Origin: JABMRP01 sp964444795
GTDB taxonomy: Bacteria; Planctomycetota; Planctomycetia; Pirellulales; Thermoguttaceae
Assembly: GCA_964444795.1 (NCBI GenBank)
Contig: CAYUIQ010000008.1
Span: forward strand, 1-64,000
Reading direction: 5' to 3'
DNA: 64,000 nucleotides
Shown here in pieces: positions 9,709 through 17,532 of the stretch. The notes beneath the pieces are model-generated. The model saw nothing but the letters and a program-made list of their open reading frames with translations, searched no databases and was not told the origin of the DNA. Position 1 is the stretch's first letter. The number at the start of each line of letters is the position of its first letter. The position numbers and the translations under genes were made by a program.

Positions 9709-10044
9709 ATGTAGGGTTCTTGTAGAGAATATCGCGGCGCTTCGCTCACAACTATTGATTCTAATAAATGACGTTCGCGACTGATAGGGACCGATCGGGA
9801 CTGATAGGGATCTGCTCCCCCGCGACACACCTGCCGTCTAGCCGGACGTGGGGTGGCGCGGGCCGGCAACGGAATGGTCCCGAAAGTCGTCCGTTTGTCG
9901 TCACATCTTGTTGCTATGTGTACGGTTACCGCGTTTCCAAAGCGTCACCGTACGAAGGACTCATCTCGTTTTCAAAGTCCCGGATGAGAGATGGGACGGC
10001 GACCGAAGACGGGATTGCCGGGCGCGCTTTGCGCGGCGGCGGTT
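9709..10044. other. Intergenic region upstream of lepA
   Basis: 336 bp between the lepA start and the stop of the lectin-like gene, both on the minus strand. It holds the 10-base tandem repeat at 9781-9810. No convincing coding sequence or sigma-70 promoter was found; TAGAAT upstream of lepA lacks a matching -35. Confidence 0.5.
9781..9810. repeat. Three tandem 10-base units upstream of lepA
   Basis: CTGATAGGGA, CCGATCGGGA and CTGATAGGGA lie head to tail; the first and third units are identical and the middle one differs at three positions. The array ends about 73 bases upstream of the lepA start codon. It could be an operator for a protein binding once per helical turn, or simple slippage. 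Confidence 0.5.
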
Positions 10045-11829
10045 TCAGTCAGATGGAACACGCTTTGGGCCCGTCTGCATCGGGCCGATGTATGCGTTGG
10101 CCACAACGAGGTTGTCGACCCAGAACCGAGTCGGGCCGGTGAATCGCCTGCTGTCAATCCGACATTGGTCGTGTACCGAGCGGATCTTGACCGAGTCGGT
10201 CTTACGGATGGGCAGTTGCGTGTGGCGAAACACCTCGGCGCCGTCTTGCCAGACACGAATCTCCCCGTCGCGCCGGCCGGGCGTGTTGAGCTTGACCATC
10301 ATTTCCAGGCAGAACCAACGATCCACGGGCAGGGCGTTCTTGGTGCCCGAGAGGACGAATTGATAGTCGGTCGTCTTGAGCATCAGGCGGAGATGCCGAT
10401 TCTGAATCTTGCCGTCCTTTTCGTAGTTGGTTAGTGCCAACACGACCCAGAACGGGTCCTGCCCGGTAGACGTTTCGGCGCCGTAGGTCTGATAAGTCGG
10501 TTCTCCGTCGGGTACGCCGCTGACGCTGATCAGGCGAGTCGTCTCGCCGGAGAGTTCCGCCGGCAGTTTCAGGTACACGCGTTGGTAGAGTACTTCCTCA
10601 CCGGCCGGCAAGTCGTAGGTCATCTTGGCGCCCGTGCCCTCGGCCTCACCCCATTTCGTCAGACAGGCATCCCCCGCATAGGCCGAGCCGTCGCCGCGGG
10701 CGATCTGGTAGCCGCTGAATCCGATGGTCTCACCCTGGCCGTTGGCCCAGCGCCGCGTGCCGTGACGCGGGACCCATCCCCGCCGTTGCAGGACGTCTAC
10801 CGATTCGACCTCAAAATCCTCGGCCAGGATGACGGCTGGGTCGCTTTCGATTCCCTTATCCGACGCGTACTTGGCAGCCAGGCCGGCAGTGTGCTCGATC
10901 TTCTCGGCACGTCGCGCCGGCGGCGCGTAGGTCGGCTCTTGCCTCGCGTCGACTCTTGGGCCGACGTACTTTCGAGCCACCACCCGGTTGTCGGCCAGAA
11001 AGGTGGCGCCGGTGGAGAAACCTCTGCTCGTGTAGCACTGGTCGAAGACCATTCGGGTCCTGACGTCCTCGGTGTTTCGATACCGGACATCGGTGCGCGA
11101 GTAGACCTCTTTGCCATCGATCCACATCCGCAACTCGCCGTCGCGATTACCGTCCCGCGATCCCACCGCACGGCCCGGCGTGTTGAGCTTGACCATAATC
11201 TCCATGCAGAACCACCGGTCGATCGGCACCTCCGCGTCGACCGGCCAGTTGCTGCCCCAGGGCCCGAACTGGTCGGCGTGATACGGATACCACATGGGCC
11301 GGTACTTCCCGTCGCGATTCTGGAACGTAAGCGTCACGCAATAGTACGCCTCGCCGCCGGGCATCCCCGCCGATCCGATGGCCTTCCACGTGGGCAGCCC
11401 GTCCTTCACGCCGGCAATGCCCATCACGCGCACGTTCGGTGCGCCTCGAGGCACCTTCAGGTAAACGCGATGGTAGACCGGGCCGTTCTCCGTGATGTCG
11501 CGGGGCATGATCGCACCGTTAGCGCCTTCGATGGCGTTCTTCACCAAGCACTGCCGGCCGGCAAAGGCCAGCGACGGATCGGCCGCGAGCCGGTAGACAC
11601 CTTTCGTGTACGTACTCCACCTCCACCCGCGGTCCTTCAGCGCATCCATCGACGGCAGTTCGTAGTCCTCGCAAAGGATCACGGCGGGGTCTTCTGCGAT
11701 GCCCTCGTCGTTGGGATACCCGGCCGCGATCCCCAGCATGGCCGGTTCTGCCGCGGGCGACGCGGACTCGGTGCCGGCGGAGTCGCCGACAGGCATCCAC
11801 GACAACACCAAGATCACGATGGCTCGCAT
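10045..11829 (-). CDS. Secreted lectin-like / polysaccharide-lyase-like protein with internal duplication
   Basis: 594 aa. The start ATG at 11829 follows GAAGGGACC; residues 1-19 are a short signal peptide. The protein consists of two copies of one domain, about 35-300 and 315-585. Each begins with a variant of EDPAVILCEDYE / SDPAVILAEDFE, has RGWRWST / RGWVPRH, has YHRVYLKVP / YQRVYLKLP, then DRWFCMEIMVKLNTPG / DRWFCLEMMVKLNTPG and a closing W-x-D-G-x-E-V. That order fits a concanavalin-like beta-sandwich of the PL14/PL18-like or LamG-like kind. Whether one or both copies are catalytic is unknown. It lies downstream of the small gene ending at 12072 but has its own ribosome site. Confidence 0.7.
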   Translation of the reverse strand: MRAIVILVLSWMPVGDSAGTESASPAAEPAMLGIAAGYPNDEGIAEDPAVILCEDYELPSMDALKDRGWRWSTYTKGVYRLAADPSLAFAGRQCLVKNAIEGANGAIMPRDITENGPVYHRVYLKVPRGAPNVRVMGIAGVKDGLPTWKAIGSAGMPGGEAYYCVTLTFQNRDGKYRPMWYPYHADQFGPWGSNWPVDAEVPIDRWFCMEIMVKLNTPGRAVGSRDGNRDGELRMWIDGKEVYSRTDVRYRNTEDVRTRMVFDQCYTSRGFSTGATFLADNRVVARKYVGPRVDARQEPTYAPPARRAEKIEHTAGLAAKYASDKGIESDPAVILAEDFEVESVDVLQRRGWVPRHGTRRWANGQGETIGFSGYQIARGDGSAYAGDACLTKWGEAEGTGAKMTYDLPAGEEVLYQRVYLKLPAELSGETTRLISVSGVPDGEPTYQTYGAETSTGQDPFWVVLALTNYEKDGKIQNRHLRLMLKTTDYQFVLSGTKNALPVDRWFCLEMMVKLNTPGRRDGEIRVWQDGAEVFRHTQLPIRKTDSVKIRSVHDQCRIDSRRFTGPTRFWVDNLVVANAYIGPMQTGPKRVPSD

Positions 11830-12071
11830 AGGTTGGGTCCCTTCGCTCTCTGTTCACGTCTGCTTGCCGGGAACCTTGCCGGGCGTGTTGTTTCGCGGTC
11901 AAGCAGGTGCAGTATTTGTCGAGATGCACCCGCGCGCCAACCCTCGACTCTTTCATGGCATCCGGAACGCTATTCATTGTTCGCGGCCTGACCCTCACGG
12001 CCTGCGGCCGTGGTGTGTTGGCCGGCAGGCCCTGCCCCAATTTGGATAGCAATCGTGCTCCGACAGTATAG

Positions 12072-12287
12072 CTAGCCATGGAGGCGGTAACGCCAAACAC
12101 CATCCCTATGCCACACACATAACCGAGCACCGGACGCTTTGGCTCGATACACTGCTGCTCGGATATCGTCTTCCTTTACTTGAAACGCATGCGACAACTC
12201 CTTCAGTGAATAGTCGTCTTCGTACAAGGCCTCTATTGCAGAGTCAAGCCGTTTCTCCGATGACAAATTGTGAAGTGCCTTGTCCAT
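12072..12287 (-). CDS. Small protein with helix-turn-helix-like C-terminal half
   Basis: 71 aa from the ATG at 12287. I do not recognise the family. Residues about 20-50 (DDYSLKELSHAFQVKEDD) look like a helix-turn-helix of the kind that decides whether a sigma-like or MerR-like protein docks on DNA, followed by a basic segment and RYRLHG at the end. An upstream GTG at 12356 would add 23 residues, but these overlap the repeat at 12309-12408 and have no ribosome site. A hairpin (CACGGCC/GGCCGTG, 11996-12012) lies past its stop. The gene could be a relic; there is no homologous neighbour. Confidence 0.4.
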   Translation of the reverse strand: MDKALHNLSSEKRLDSAIEALYEDDYSLKELSHAFQVKEDDIRAAVYRAKASGARLCVWHRDGVWRYRLHG

Positions 12288-12308
12288 AAGTAGTCGGTGG
12301 GGGTCGGT

Positions 12309-12408
12309 GGGGTCAGACTCGGAATTCAGATTTGAGGGCTTTTCAATCGCCGCCACCTTCCACGCTACATCTCAGTTCGATTCGGCTAGACGCTTCCGGA
12401 GTTTGACC
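12309..12408. repeat. Inverted-repeat element with GGGGTCARACTC ends
   Basis: GGGGTCAGACTCGGAA at 12309-12324 faces the reverse complement of GGGGTCAAACTCCGGAA at 12392-12408, with 67 bases between. On the left the motif is preceded by two direct copies of GGTCGGTGGG. Short inverted elements with GGGGTCA ends are reminiscent of REP/RAYT-type repeats, but no transposase is present here. The element separates the small gene at 12072 from the nuclease cassette. Confidence 0.5.
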
Positions 12409-12504
12409 CCGACGATACGTTCAATCCCGAATCCCCAGTCTCACCCCGGCGACGATTTGCGGGTGCAACGACGTTGTTGCGCGTCATTCCGGGGACCTGC
12501 TCCA

Positions 12505-13278
12505 TTATAAACCGGTTGGGCGGATGAACGTGATTACCTTCAAGTCGTCGTTTGAGTGAGAATTCAAATCAGTCTCTATTCCCCGATGATTGGCAATTCT
12601 TCCTTCGGGGTCATACACGAAGCACACCAAGAGCTGACATTCGGGATGAGCTTGGTAGCGCCGAATATCGATTATGAGCTGATCACCAAGTTCCTTGGCA
12701 TTCAGTCCCGGTCGCGTCTTCTTCACTTCGATTACCAGTTTTTCGTTCTTGAGCAGGAAATCCATTCTGGCGCTCTTGCCCGCGTAACTGGGAGTCCATT
12801 CTTCCGCCCGAATGTCGTCAAAATCCACGACTAATAGAGAATGCAGCAGATCCTGGACGTCGTACTCGTCCTTAACCTGCAGAGTTCCTCGGTTATTGTG
12901 TCGCGCACGCAGCTGACGGGCCACGAGATGAAAGCGGCTGCATATCTGTTCGACGCGCACCATGGGGCCTGCACTTGGCTGGTTGGTGTACGGTGTGAGG
13001 CGCCGCAGCAAGAGTTGTGCCGAATTTGAAATCTCTCGTAGTTTTGCGTGCTCTTCGGAAGAGAAACCAATTCCGTGTCCTGCCCTGCGGCGTTCCGGAA
13101 CGGGATCGATCGGTTGAATATCTGCGCAGAGGCCGGCTGCTCTTACTTGTGACAGCAATGTGTTGAATTGATCTAGATATGTCTGGTAGTTAGGCCAAAA
13201 CGCTTTGTCAAAGTCTTCTTGTGCGGCAGCCGCAAGCAGGCGTATGTCTTCGATCAGGCTTGCCGAAATCGGGACCAT
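12505..13278 (-). CDS. PD-(D/E)XK superfamily nuclease-like protein
   Basis: 257 aa. The N-terminal ~110 residues are helical and not recognised. Residues about 130-250 carry the PD-(D/E)XK fold signature: a run of conserved YDVQDLLHSLL, EEWTPSYAGKSARMDFLL with D173, then VIEVKKTR with E184 and K186, then Q200 in DQLIIDI, and CFVYDPEGRI. D173, E184, K186 match the metal-binding and catalytic residues. Families of this type (AHJR-like and related REases) are often found in defence islands or with toxins. ATG at 13278 follows AAGGGG. It lies 19 bp after the 352-aa gene and is surely co-transcribed with it. The target is unknown; no methylase is next to it. Confidence 0.75.
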   Translation of the reverse strand: MVPISASLIEDIRLLAAAAQEDFDKAFWPNYQTYLDQFNTLLSQVRAAGLCADIQPIDPVPERRRAGHGIGFSSEEHAKLREISNSAQLLLRRLTPYTNQPSAGPMVRVEQICSRFHLVARQLRARHNNRGTLQVKDEYDVQDLLHSLLVVDFDDIRAEEWTPSYAGKSARMDFLLKNEKLVIEVKKTRPGLNAKELGDQLIIDIRRYQAHPECQLLVCFVYDPEGRIANHRGIETDLNSHSNDDLKVITFIRPTGL

Positions 13279-13297
13279 GGCGTACCCCTTGTGTGAA

Positions 13298-14356
13298 TCA
13301 TTTTGTCAATGCAAGATCATTGAGAACTTGTGTCCTTGAAGTGACGTGTTCGAATCCCGCCAACTCTCTTTCGATTTGCGAAAGTGAATACCGCACAAAG
13401 TCATGGTCTATACTGCTTCTGCCTTTCGCGAGTTCCGCCAGTACGCGGGAGAGACGGGTGAGGCACTCCGCCTTCGTGTACTTACTAGTCCGATCAGGCT
13501 GGCTGCCGTCAGAAATCGTCCCGGGTTCAGAGTACTCCGGCAACGAGTTTATTGTAGCAATGAGTTCCTCCGCGAGGGTAACGACCTGCGGGTCGAGAGC
13601 CGCCGTGTCTATTTGACCCACAAGCTGGCGGAAATCGGTCGGCAAACTGTCACGGTCGAACGCCGGCGAAATCGGCACATCAGATGGTTGCTGCGAATCC
13701 GCACCCGCGAGCTTGAGAAGCAGGTCGTATGATGATGGATTGCTCAACGCCTTGACTGCTTCGATGAGACCACGGAAGTGAGTGAATTCCTCCACGTCTG
13801 CTGAGTCACAGACGAACTCGACGTCCGAAGCCCGAAAACGTGAGTCGCGGAATCTGGTTTCGTCTATTACGAACGAGCAGTCGATTTGAAACGAGCAGTC
13901 TCTGCGTGGGTAGCCGGGGCGAAGCCGAAGATATAGTAGGAAACGGCGATAAGCCGGATCCTTGACCAGAGTGGCGACCGAATCAGTGTCCGACGAAAAA
14001 TCGGTTCTCAGGCGGAATCTTTGCGGCGCTGCATTCTGCGGGAGAAGTAGGCAGTACATCCCGACACCGCCGTACTCACTGATCGGGATGTTCGACCACT
14101 CCTGGTAGAATTCAGTCGACCCGCCGGGCTGAGCGCGATATTGAGATCCGTTGCGCAGATTCTCGCGGATATAGTGACTTACTTCCAACCGGTCTCTGTT
14201 TGACAAAATGGTGAATGCCTGTTCGTCCAGCGGCCGCTCATATCCGACTTCCGGGAAGTCGATGAGCAATGGGTCACCGCCGGTGTCGCGGATTATGCTG
14301 GTGTGAAGTTCCCCTTGCTTGTCAAGGGTCTGAATGATGACCTTGTCGGCGAACAT
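13298..14356 (-). CDS. Unrecognised 352-aa protein in cassette with nuclease
   Basis: I do not recognise this protein. It has no signal peptide and no transmembrane segment. Residues 1-190 look beta-rich, with several aromatic and charged strands (FAVEFVCDS-type, and FQIDCSFVIDETRF). Residues 190-352 are helical with a polar linker rich in S, P and D around 225-290. The start ATG at 14356 follows AGGAGCGAG. A sigma-70 promoter (14452-14481) lies about 95 bases upstream of the start codon. The downstream partner is the PD-(D/E)XK nuclease at 12505. It could be the sensor or specificity part of a two-gene system, but no domain proves it. Confidence 0.6.
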   Translation of the reverse strand: MFADKVIIQTLDKQGELHTSIIRDTGGDPLLIDFPEVGYERPLDEQAFTILSNRDRLEVSHYIRENLRNGSQYRAQPGGSTEFYQEWSNIPISEYGGVGMYCLLLPQNAAPQRFRLRTDFSSDTDSVATLVKDPAYRRFLLYLRLRPGYPRRDCSFQIDCSFVIDETRFRDSRFRASDVEFVCDSADVEEFTHFRGLIEAVKALSNPSSYDLLLKLAGADSQQPSDVPISPAFDRDSLPTDFRQLVGQIDTAALDPQVVTLAEELIATINSLPEYSEPGTISDGSQPDRTSKYTKAECLTRLSRVLAELAKGRSSIDHDFVRYSLSQIERELAGFEHVTSRTQVLNDLALTK

Positions 14357-14419
14357 ATCTCGCTCCTATTTGGCGTTTTCTCGTCACGCGTAACTCACCA
14401 TTCCACACAAAATCTCCAC

Positions 14420-14488
14420 TTGCCGGGGACGTGAGCCCCGCGGATTCCGGCAGTATAGTGGCGTAATGCGTGGGCAGTCAACTACTTG
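14420..14488 (-). promoter_or_regulatory. Sigma-70-type promoter block, copy 1 (upstream of nuclease cassette)
   Basis: On the minus strand TTGACT (14476-14481) and TATACT (14452-14457) are separated by 18 bases. The block of 69 bases is about 87% identical to 16024-16092 (9 mismatches by eye), and the two boxes and the spacer length are the same. It reads toward the 352-aa gene starting at 14356. Confidence 0.65.
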
Positions 14489-14636
14489 CGCCGACTTGCC
14501 CGTGGGGGTGTTTTGCCGAGGCGTACAGCGGACTGACATAACACCTGGATCACCGTGGCTATGTTGACGTGTATAAAACGGGAATCGGGTCATGACTCAG
14601 CGCCTCCAGCGGCTACGGAACGTGCTGAGCCCGCCG

Positions 14637-15971
14637 CTAGATCCACCCCATTTCATCGCGTGGGGCGAGCCGGCGCATGAACATGCTCTTGTCGGCTTCC
14701 TCGTCGTTGGTGATCTTCATGTTCTTCGCGTCCCAGAGCAGCTTCCTGCCGGGATTTGTAAGGGCCACGTCGCCAAGAATCAGGGTCTCCATGAACGGGC
14801 AGGCATATTCAAAGTTCGACATGGCCTTGCCGCCATCGATGATCGCCTTCGTCCAGTTGCCGGTATGACCACCGCCGGTGTTGCGCTCGGAAACTCTGGG
14901 CGGTTTTTGCGTTGCCAGCATCGCCGCTTCCGGAAAGATCCTGGGACCTTGACTATGGCTGCCGGCAAGCATCGATGCCGTCTCGCCGACCATGACGGAG
15001 CCGCTGTTCATGAACGGCGCCGCGCGTCCCTCCTCGAGCCGTTTTGGACGCGGGTACGGGATCTCCGGCCCCAGATAGTACTTCATGGTTACCGGCGGCT
15101 GGTCGCCCCTGGCCGCGAACTCCCAGGTGATCACACCGGCAATCGGTAGAGCACCGGGGAACCTGCCATGCTTTTCCTCGACCTCGGCCTCCACGGAGAT
15201 CGGGGCACCCAACTCGAGTGAATAGTTTGCAGGATCCAGAATGTGGGTTGCCATGTCGCCAATCACACCGCTGAAATGGCTGAAACGAATCCATTCCCGG
15301 TTCATGTAACTCGTGCTGAACGGTATTTCCTCGGCCCTGTTCAGCCAGAGATTCCAGTCCAGGGTCTTCGGAATGACCGACCCCTGCACCGGCTGTACCA
15401 AGGTCCCGTAGTTCTTCCTGCTATAACCGATAACCTCCGTGACCTTCCCGATGGAACCGCCCTTGATCCAGTCCCTGATCATGGCGGTCGACTCCGCCGA
15501 ATGTCCCTGGTTGCCCATTTGGGTCACTACTTTGTGTTTCCGAGACGCTTCAGAGAGAATGCGCGCCTCGTTGACCGTATGACAGAGAGGTTTCTCGGCG
15601 TATAGGTGCTTGCCTCGCTTCATGAAATACATACAGACCGCAAAGCGCGCGTGATCGGGCGTTGCCGTGCAAACAGCATCGATATCCTTTCCGATCTCGT
15701 CGAACATTTTCCGGTAATCGCGCCAGCGCTTCACTTCAGTCGAAGGATAATGCTTCCCGCTCCATGCTTCGTCGGGATCCGCAATGCCGATGATATTGTG
15801 ACCTCGCAGAGCCCTCAGATCACCCGAGCCCTGACGGCCGATTCCAACACCCACGATGTTCAGCTTACCGTTCGGCGACGGACCCTCCGCCTGGATGTTG
15901 AACGGAGCGACTCCCGCGGCCGATGCCGCCAGTGCCGTCTTAAGAAAAGTACGACGTTTGATTGATTGCAT
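14637..15971 (-). CDS. Exported Gfo/Idh/MocA-family oxidoreductase
   Basis: 444 aa. The N-terminus has a twin-arginine signal (KRRTFLKTALAASAAGV), then a Rossmann NAD(P)-binding segment (LNIVGVGIGRQGSGDL), then EKPLCHTVNEA, the catalytic-lysine motif of the family. The C-terminal half is the usual alpha/beta domain. The enzymes oxidise or isomerise sugar derivatives; in planctomycetes an exported group is typical, carrying pre-bound NAD. ATG at 15971 follows AAGGAGG, and a sigma-70 promoter lies at 16056-16085. It forms a single-gene unit, separate from the paralogue at 16147. Confidence 0.9.
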   Translation of the reverse strand: MQSIKRRTFLKTALAASAAGVAPFNIQAEGPSPNGKLNIVGVGIGRQGSGDLRALRGHNIIGIADPDEAWSGKHYPSTEVKRWRDYRKMFDEIGKDIDAVCTATPDHARFAVCMYFMKRGKHLYAEKPLCHTVNEARILSEASRKHKVVTQMGNQGHSAESTAMIRDWIKGGSIGKVTEVIGYSRKNYGTLVQPVQGSVIPKTLDWNLWLNRAEEIPFSTSYMNREWIRFSHFSGVIGDMATHILDPANYSLELGAPISVEAEVEEKHGRFPGALPIAGVITWEFAARGDQPPVTMKYYLGPEIPYPRPKRLEEGRAAPFMNSGSVMVGETASMLAGSHSQGPRIFPEAAMLATQKPPRVSERNTGGGHTGNWTKAIIDGGKAMSNFEYACPFMETLILGDVALTNPGRKLLWDAKNMKITNDEEADKSMFMRRLAPRDEMGWI

Positions 15972-16023
15972 GGTACTGGCCTCCTTTTGTTTGCATGAGC
16001 ATTATTCTACACACAACCGCTCG

Positions 16024-16092
16024 TTGCCGGGGACGTGCGTTCCGAGGATTCCGACAGTATAGTGGCGTCATGCGAGGGTAGTCAACTGCTTG
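16024..16092 (-). promoter_or_regulatory. Sigma-70-type promoter block, copy 2 (upstream of oxidoreductase)
   Basis: On the minus strand TTGACT (16080-16085), an 18-base spacer and TATACT (16056-16061), reading to the oxidoreductase start at 15971. The block is a near-copy of 14420-14488. Confidence 0.7.
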
Positions 16093-16146
16093 ACTCCCCG
16101 GGGGGAATCTGGCCCGTTCCGCATTCCACCGTCTGGCGACAACAGT

Positions 16147-17490
16147 CTACAAGCTCCAACCCTCCCGATACGGCCGGCTAATCAGCGGTTGCGCCCCGGG
16201 GCAGTCTTTGACTTGCATCTTCTCGGCGTCCCACTCGATTCGCTTGCCCACGCGTAACGCCACGTTGCCCAACAGCGCCATCTCGGCGAGTCGGGAAGCG
16301 CGGTCGAAATTCGACTTCGTGGGCAGACCGAACTTGCAGCCGGCGATCCATTCCTTGTGATGGTCCACGCCTCCGGTCGCCTGAACAATATCGGCGACTT
16401 CCTTGTTATCGCCGAACCGGTCCTCGGGCAACAGCTTCCAACTGGTGCCGAAGGCGCACGTTTGGAGAAACTTGCCCTTCTCGCCGATCAGGAGCACGCC
16501 GTTGCCGGGCATTGTCGCGCCTTCGAGCCACTCCTTCGGTGGTCGAGTGCCCCCGAATTCCGGGCCATCGTACCAGGTCAGTTTCACCGGCGGCAACTCG
16601 CCCCTGGCGGAAAACTCCCAACGGACGATGCTCCACTTGGGGTACGTCGCGTCGTTCATCGGGAAGCTCTCCGCTTCGACACTCGTTGGATTCTCCAACT
16701 TCATCGCCCAGGCCGGCAGGTTCATCGTATGACAGCCCATGTCGCCAAGGGCTCCGGTGCCAAATTCCTGCCACATGCGCCACCGGCCGGGCAGGTAGGT
16801 CGGATGATAAGGTCGCTTGGCCGCCGGCCCGAGCCAAAGGTCCCAATCCAGCCCGGTCGGAACGGGCGGCGTGTCCCGCGGACGCTCTTCGCCTTGGGCC
16901 CAGCCGTTCCAGGGCCGGTCGCTCCAGACGTGGATCTCGCGGACCTTGCCGATGATGCCCGCCTGCAACACCTTGACTCCGCTGCGCAGACCCGCGGACG
17001 CCGTCCCCTGATTGCCCATCTGCGTGGCTACCTTGTGCCGGGCGGCCGTTTCGCGGACCACTCGCGCCTCTTGCACACACCAGGTCAGCGGCTTCTCACA
17101 GTAGCAATGCTTGCCCATCTTCATGGCCGTCACGCTGGCCACGGCATGTGTATGATCGGGCGTGCTGACGACCACGGCGTCAATTTGCTTGTCGAGTTCG
17201 TTGAGCATTCCGCGGAAGTCTCGATACCTCTTGGCGCGAGGAAATTTTCCAAACGCCCCGGCCGCGCGGCGCTCGTCGACGTCGCAGATGGCCACGATGT
17301 TCTCCGTGCTCACACCCTGAAGGTTGGTAGCGCCGCGTCCGCCGGGTCCGATGACGGCAACGTTCAGTTTACCGTTGGGCGATCGGGAATCACCCGACGC
17401 CGGTGCGGCGAGCGTACTGAAGACTCCGGCGGCCGAGCCAGTCAAGGCCGCTTGCCGAAGAAACTGCCGGCGGGTCAAGCGATCGGCCAT
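16147..17490 (-). CDS. Exported Gfo/Idh/MocA-family oxidoreductase, second copy
   Basis: 447 aa. Twin-arginine signal TRRQFLRQAALTGSAAG, Rossmann segment LNVAVIGPGGRGATN, catalytic-lysine motif EKPLTWCVQEA. ATG at 17490 follows AGGAGG. It lies 42 bp after the GH43-like gene on the same strand, so the two probably form one unit in which the secreted glycosidase releases a sugar that the oxidoreductase converts. It is a paralogue of the genes at 14637 and 48228. Confidence 0.9.
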   Translation of the reverse strand: MADRLTRRQFLRQAALTGSAAGVFSTLAAPASGDSRSPNGKLNVAVIGPGGRGATNLQGVSTENIVAICDVDERRAAGAFGKFPRAKRYRDFRGMLNELDKQIDAVVVSTPDHTHAVASVTAMKMGKHCYCEKPLTWCVQEARVVRETAARHKVATQMGNQGTASAGLRSGVKVLQAGIIGKVREIHVWSDRPWNGWAQGEERPRDTPPVPTGLDWDLWLGPAAKRPYHPTYLPGRWRMWQEFGTGALGDMGCHTMNLPAWAMKLENPTSVEAESFPMNDATYPKWSIVRWEFSARGELPPVKLTWYDGPEFGGTRPPKEWLEGATMPGNGVLLIGEKGKFLQTCAFGTSWKLLPEDRFGDNKEVADIVQATGGVDHHKEWIAGCKFGLPTKSNFDRASRLAEMALLGNVALRVGKRIEWDAEKMQVKDCPGAQPLISRPYREGWSL

Positions 17491-17532
17491 TGGTCCACTC
17501 CTCCTGGTGACTGTTGGGGTAATGTCGACGGC

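Noticed and set aside
13345..13365. GTTCGAATCC, looking like a tRNA T-arm
   Set aside because: It lies inside the 352-aa gene and its flanks cannot form the T stem or an acceptor stem.
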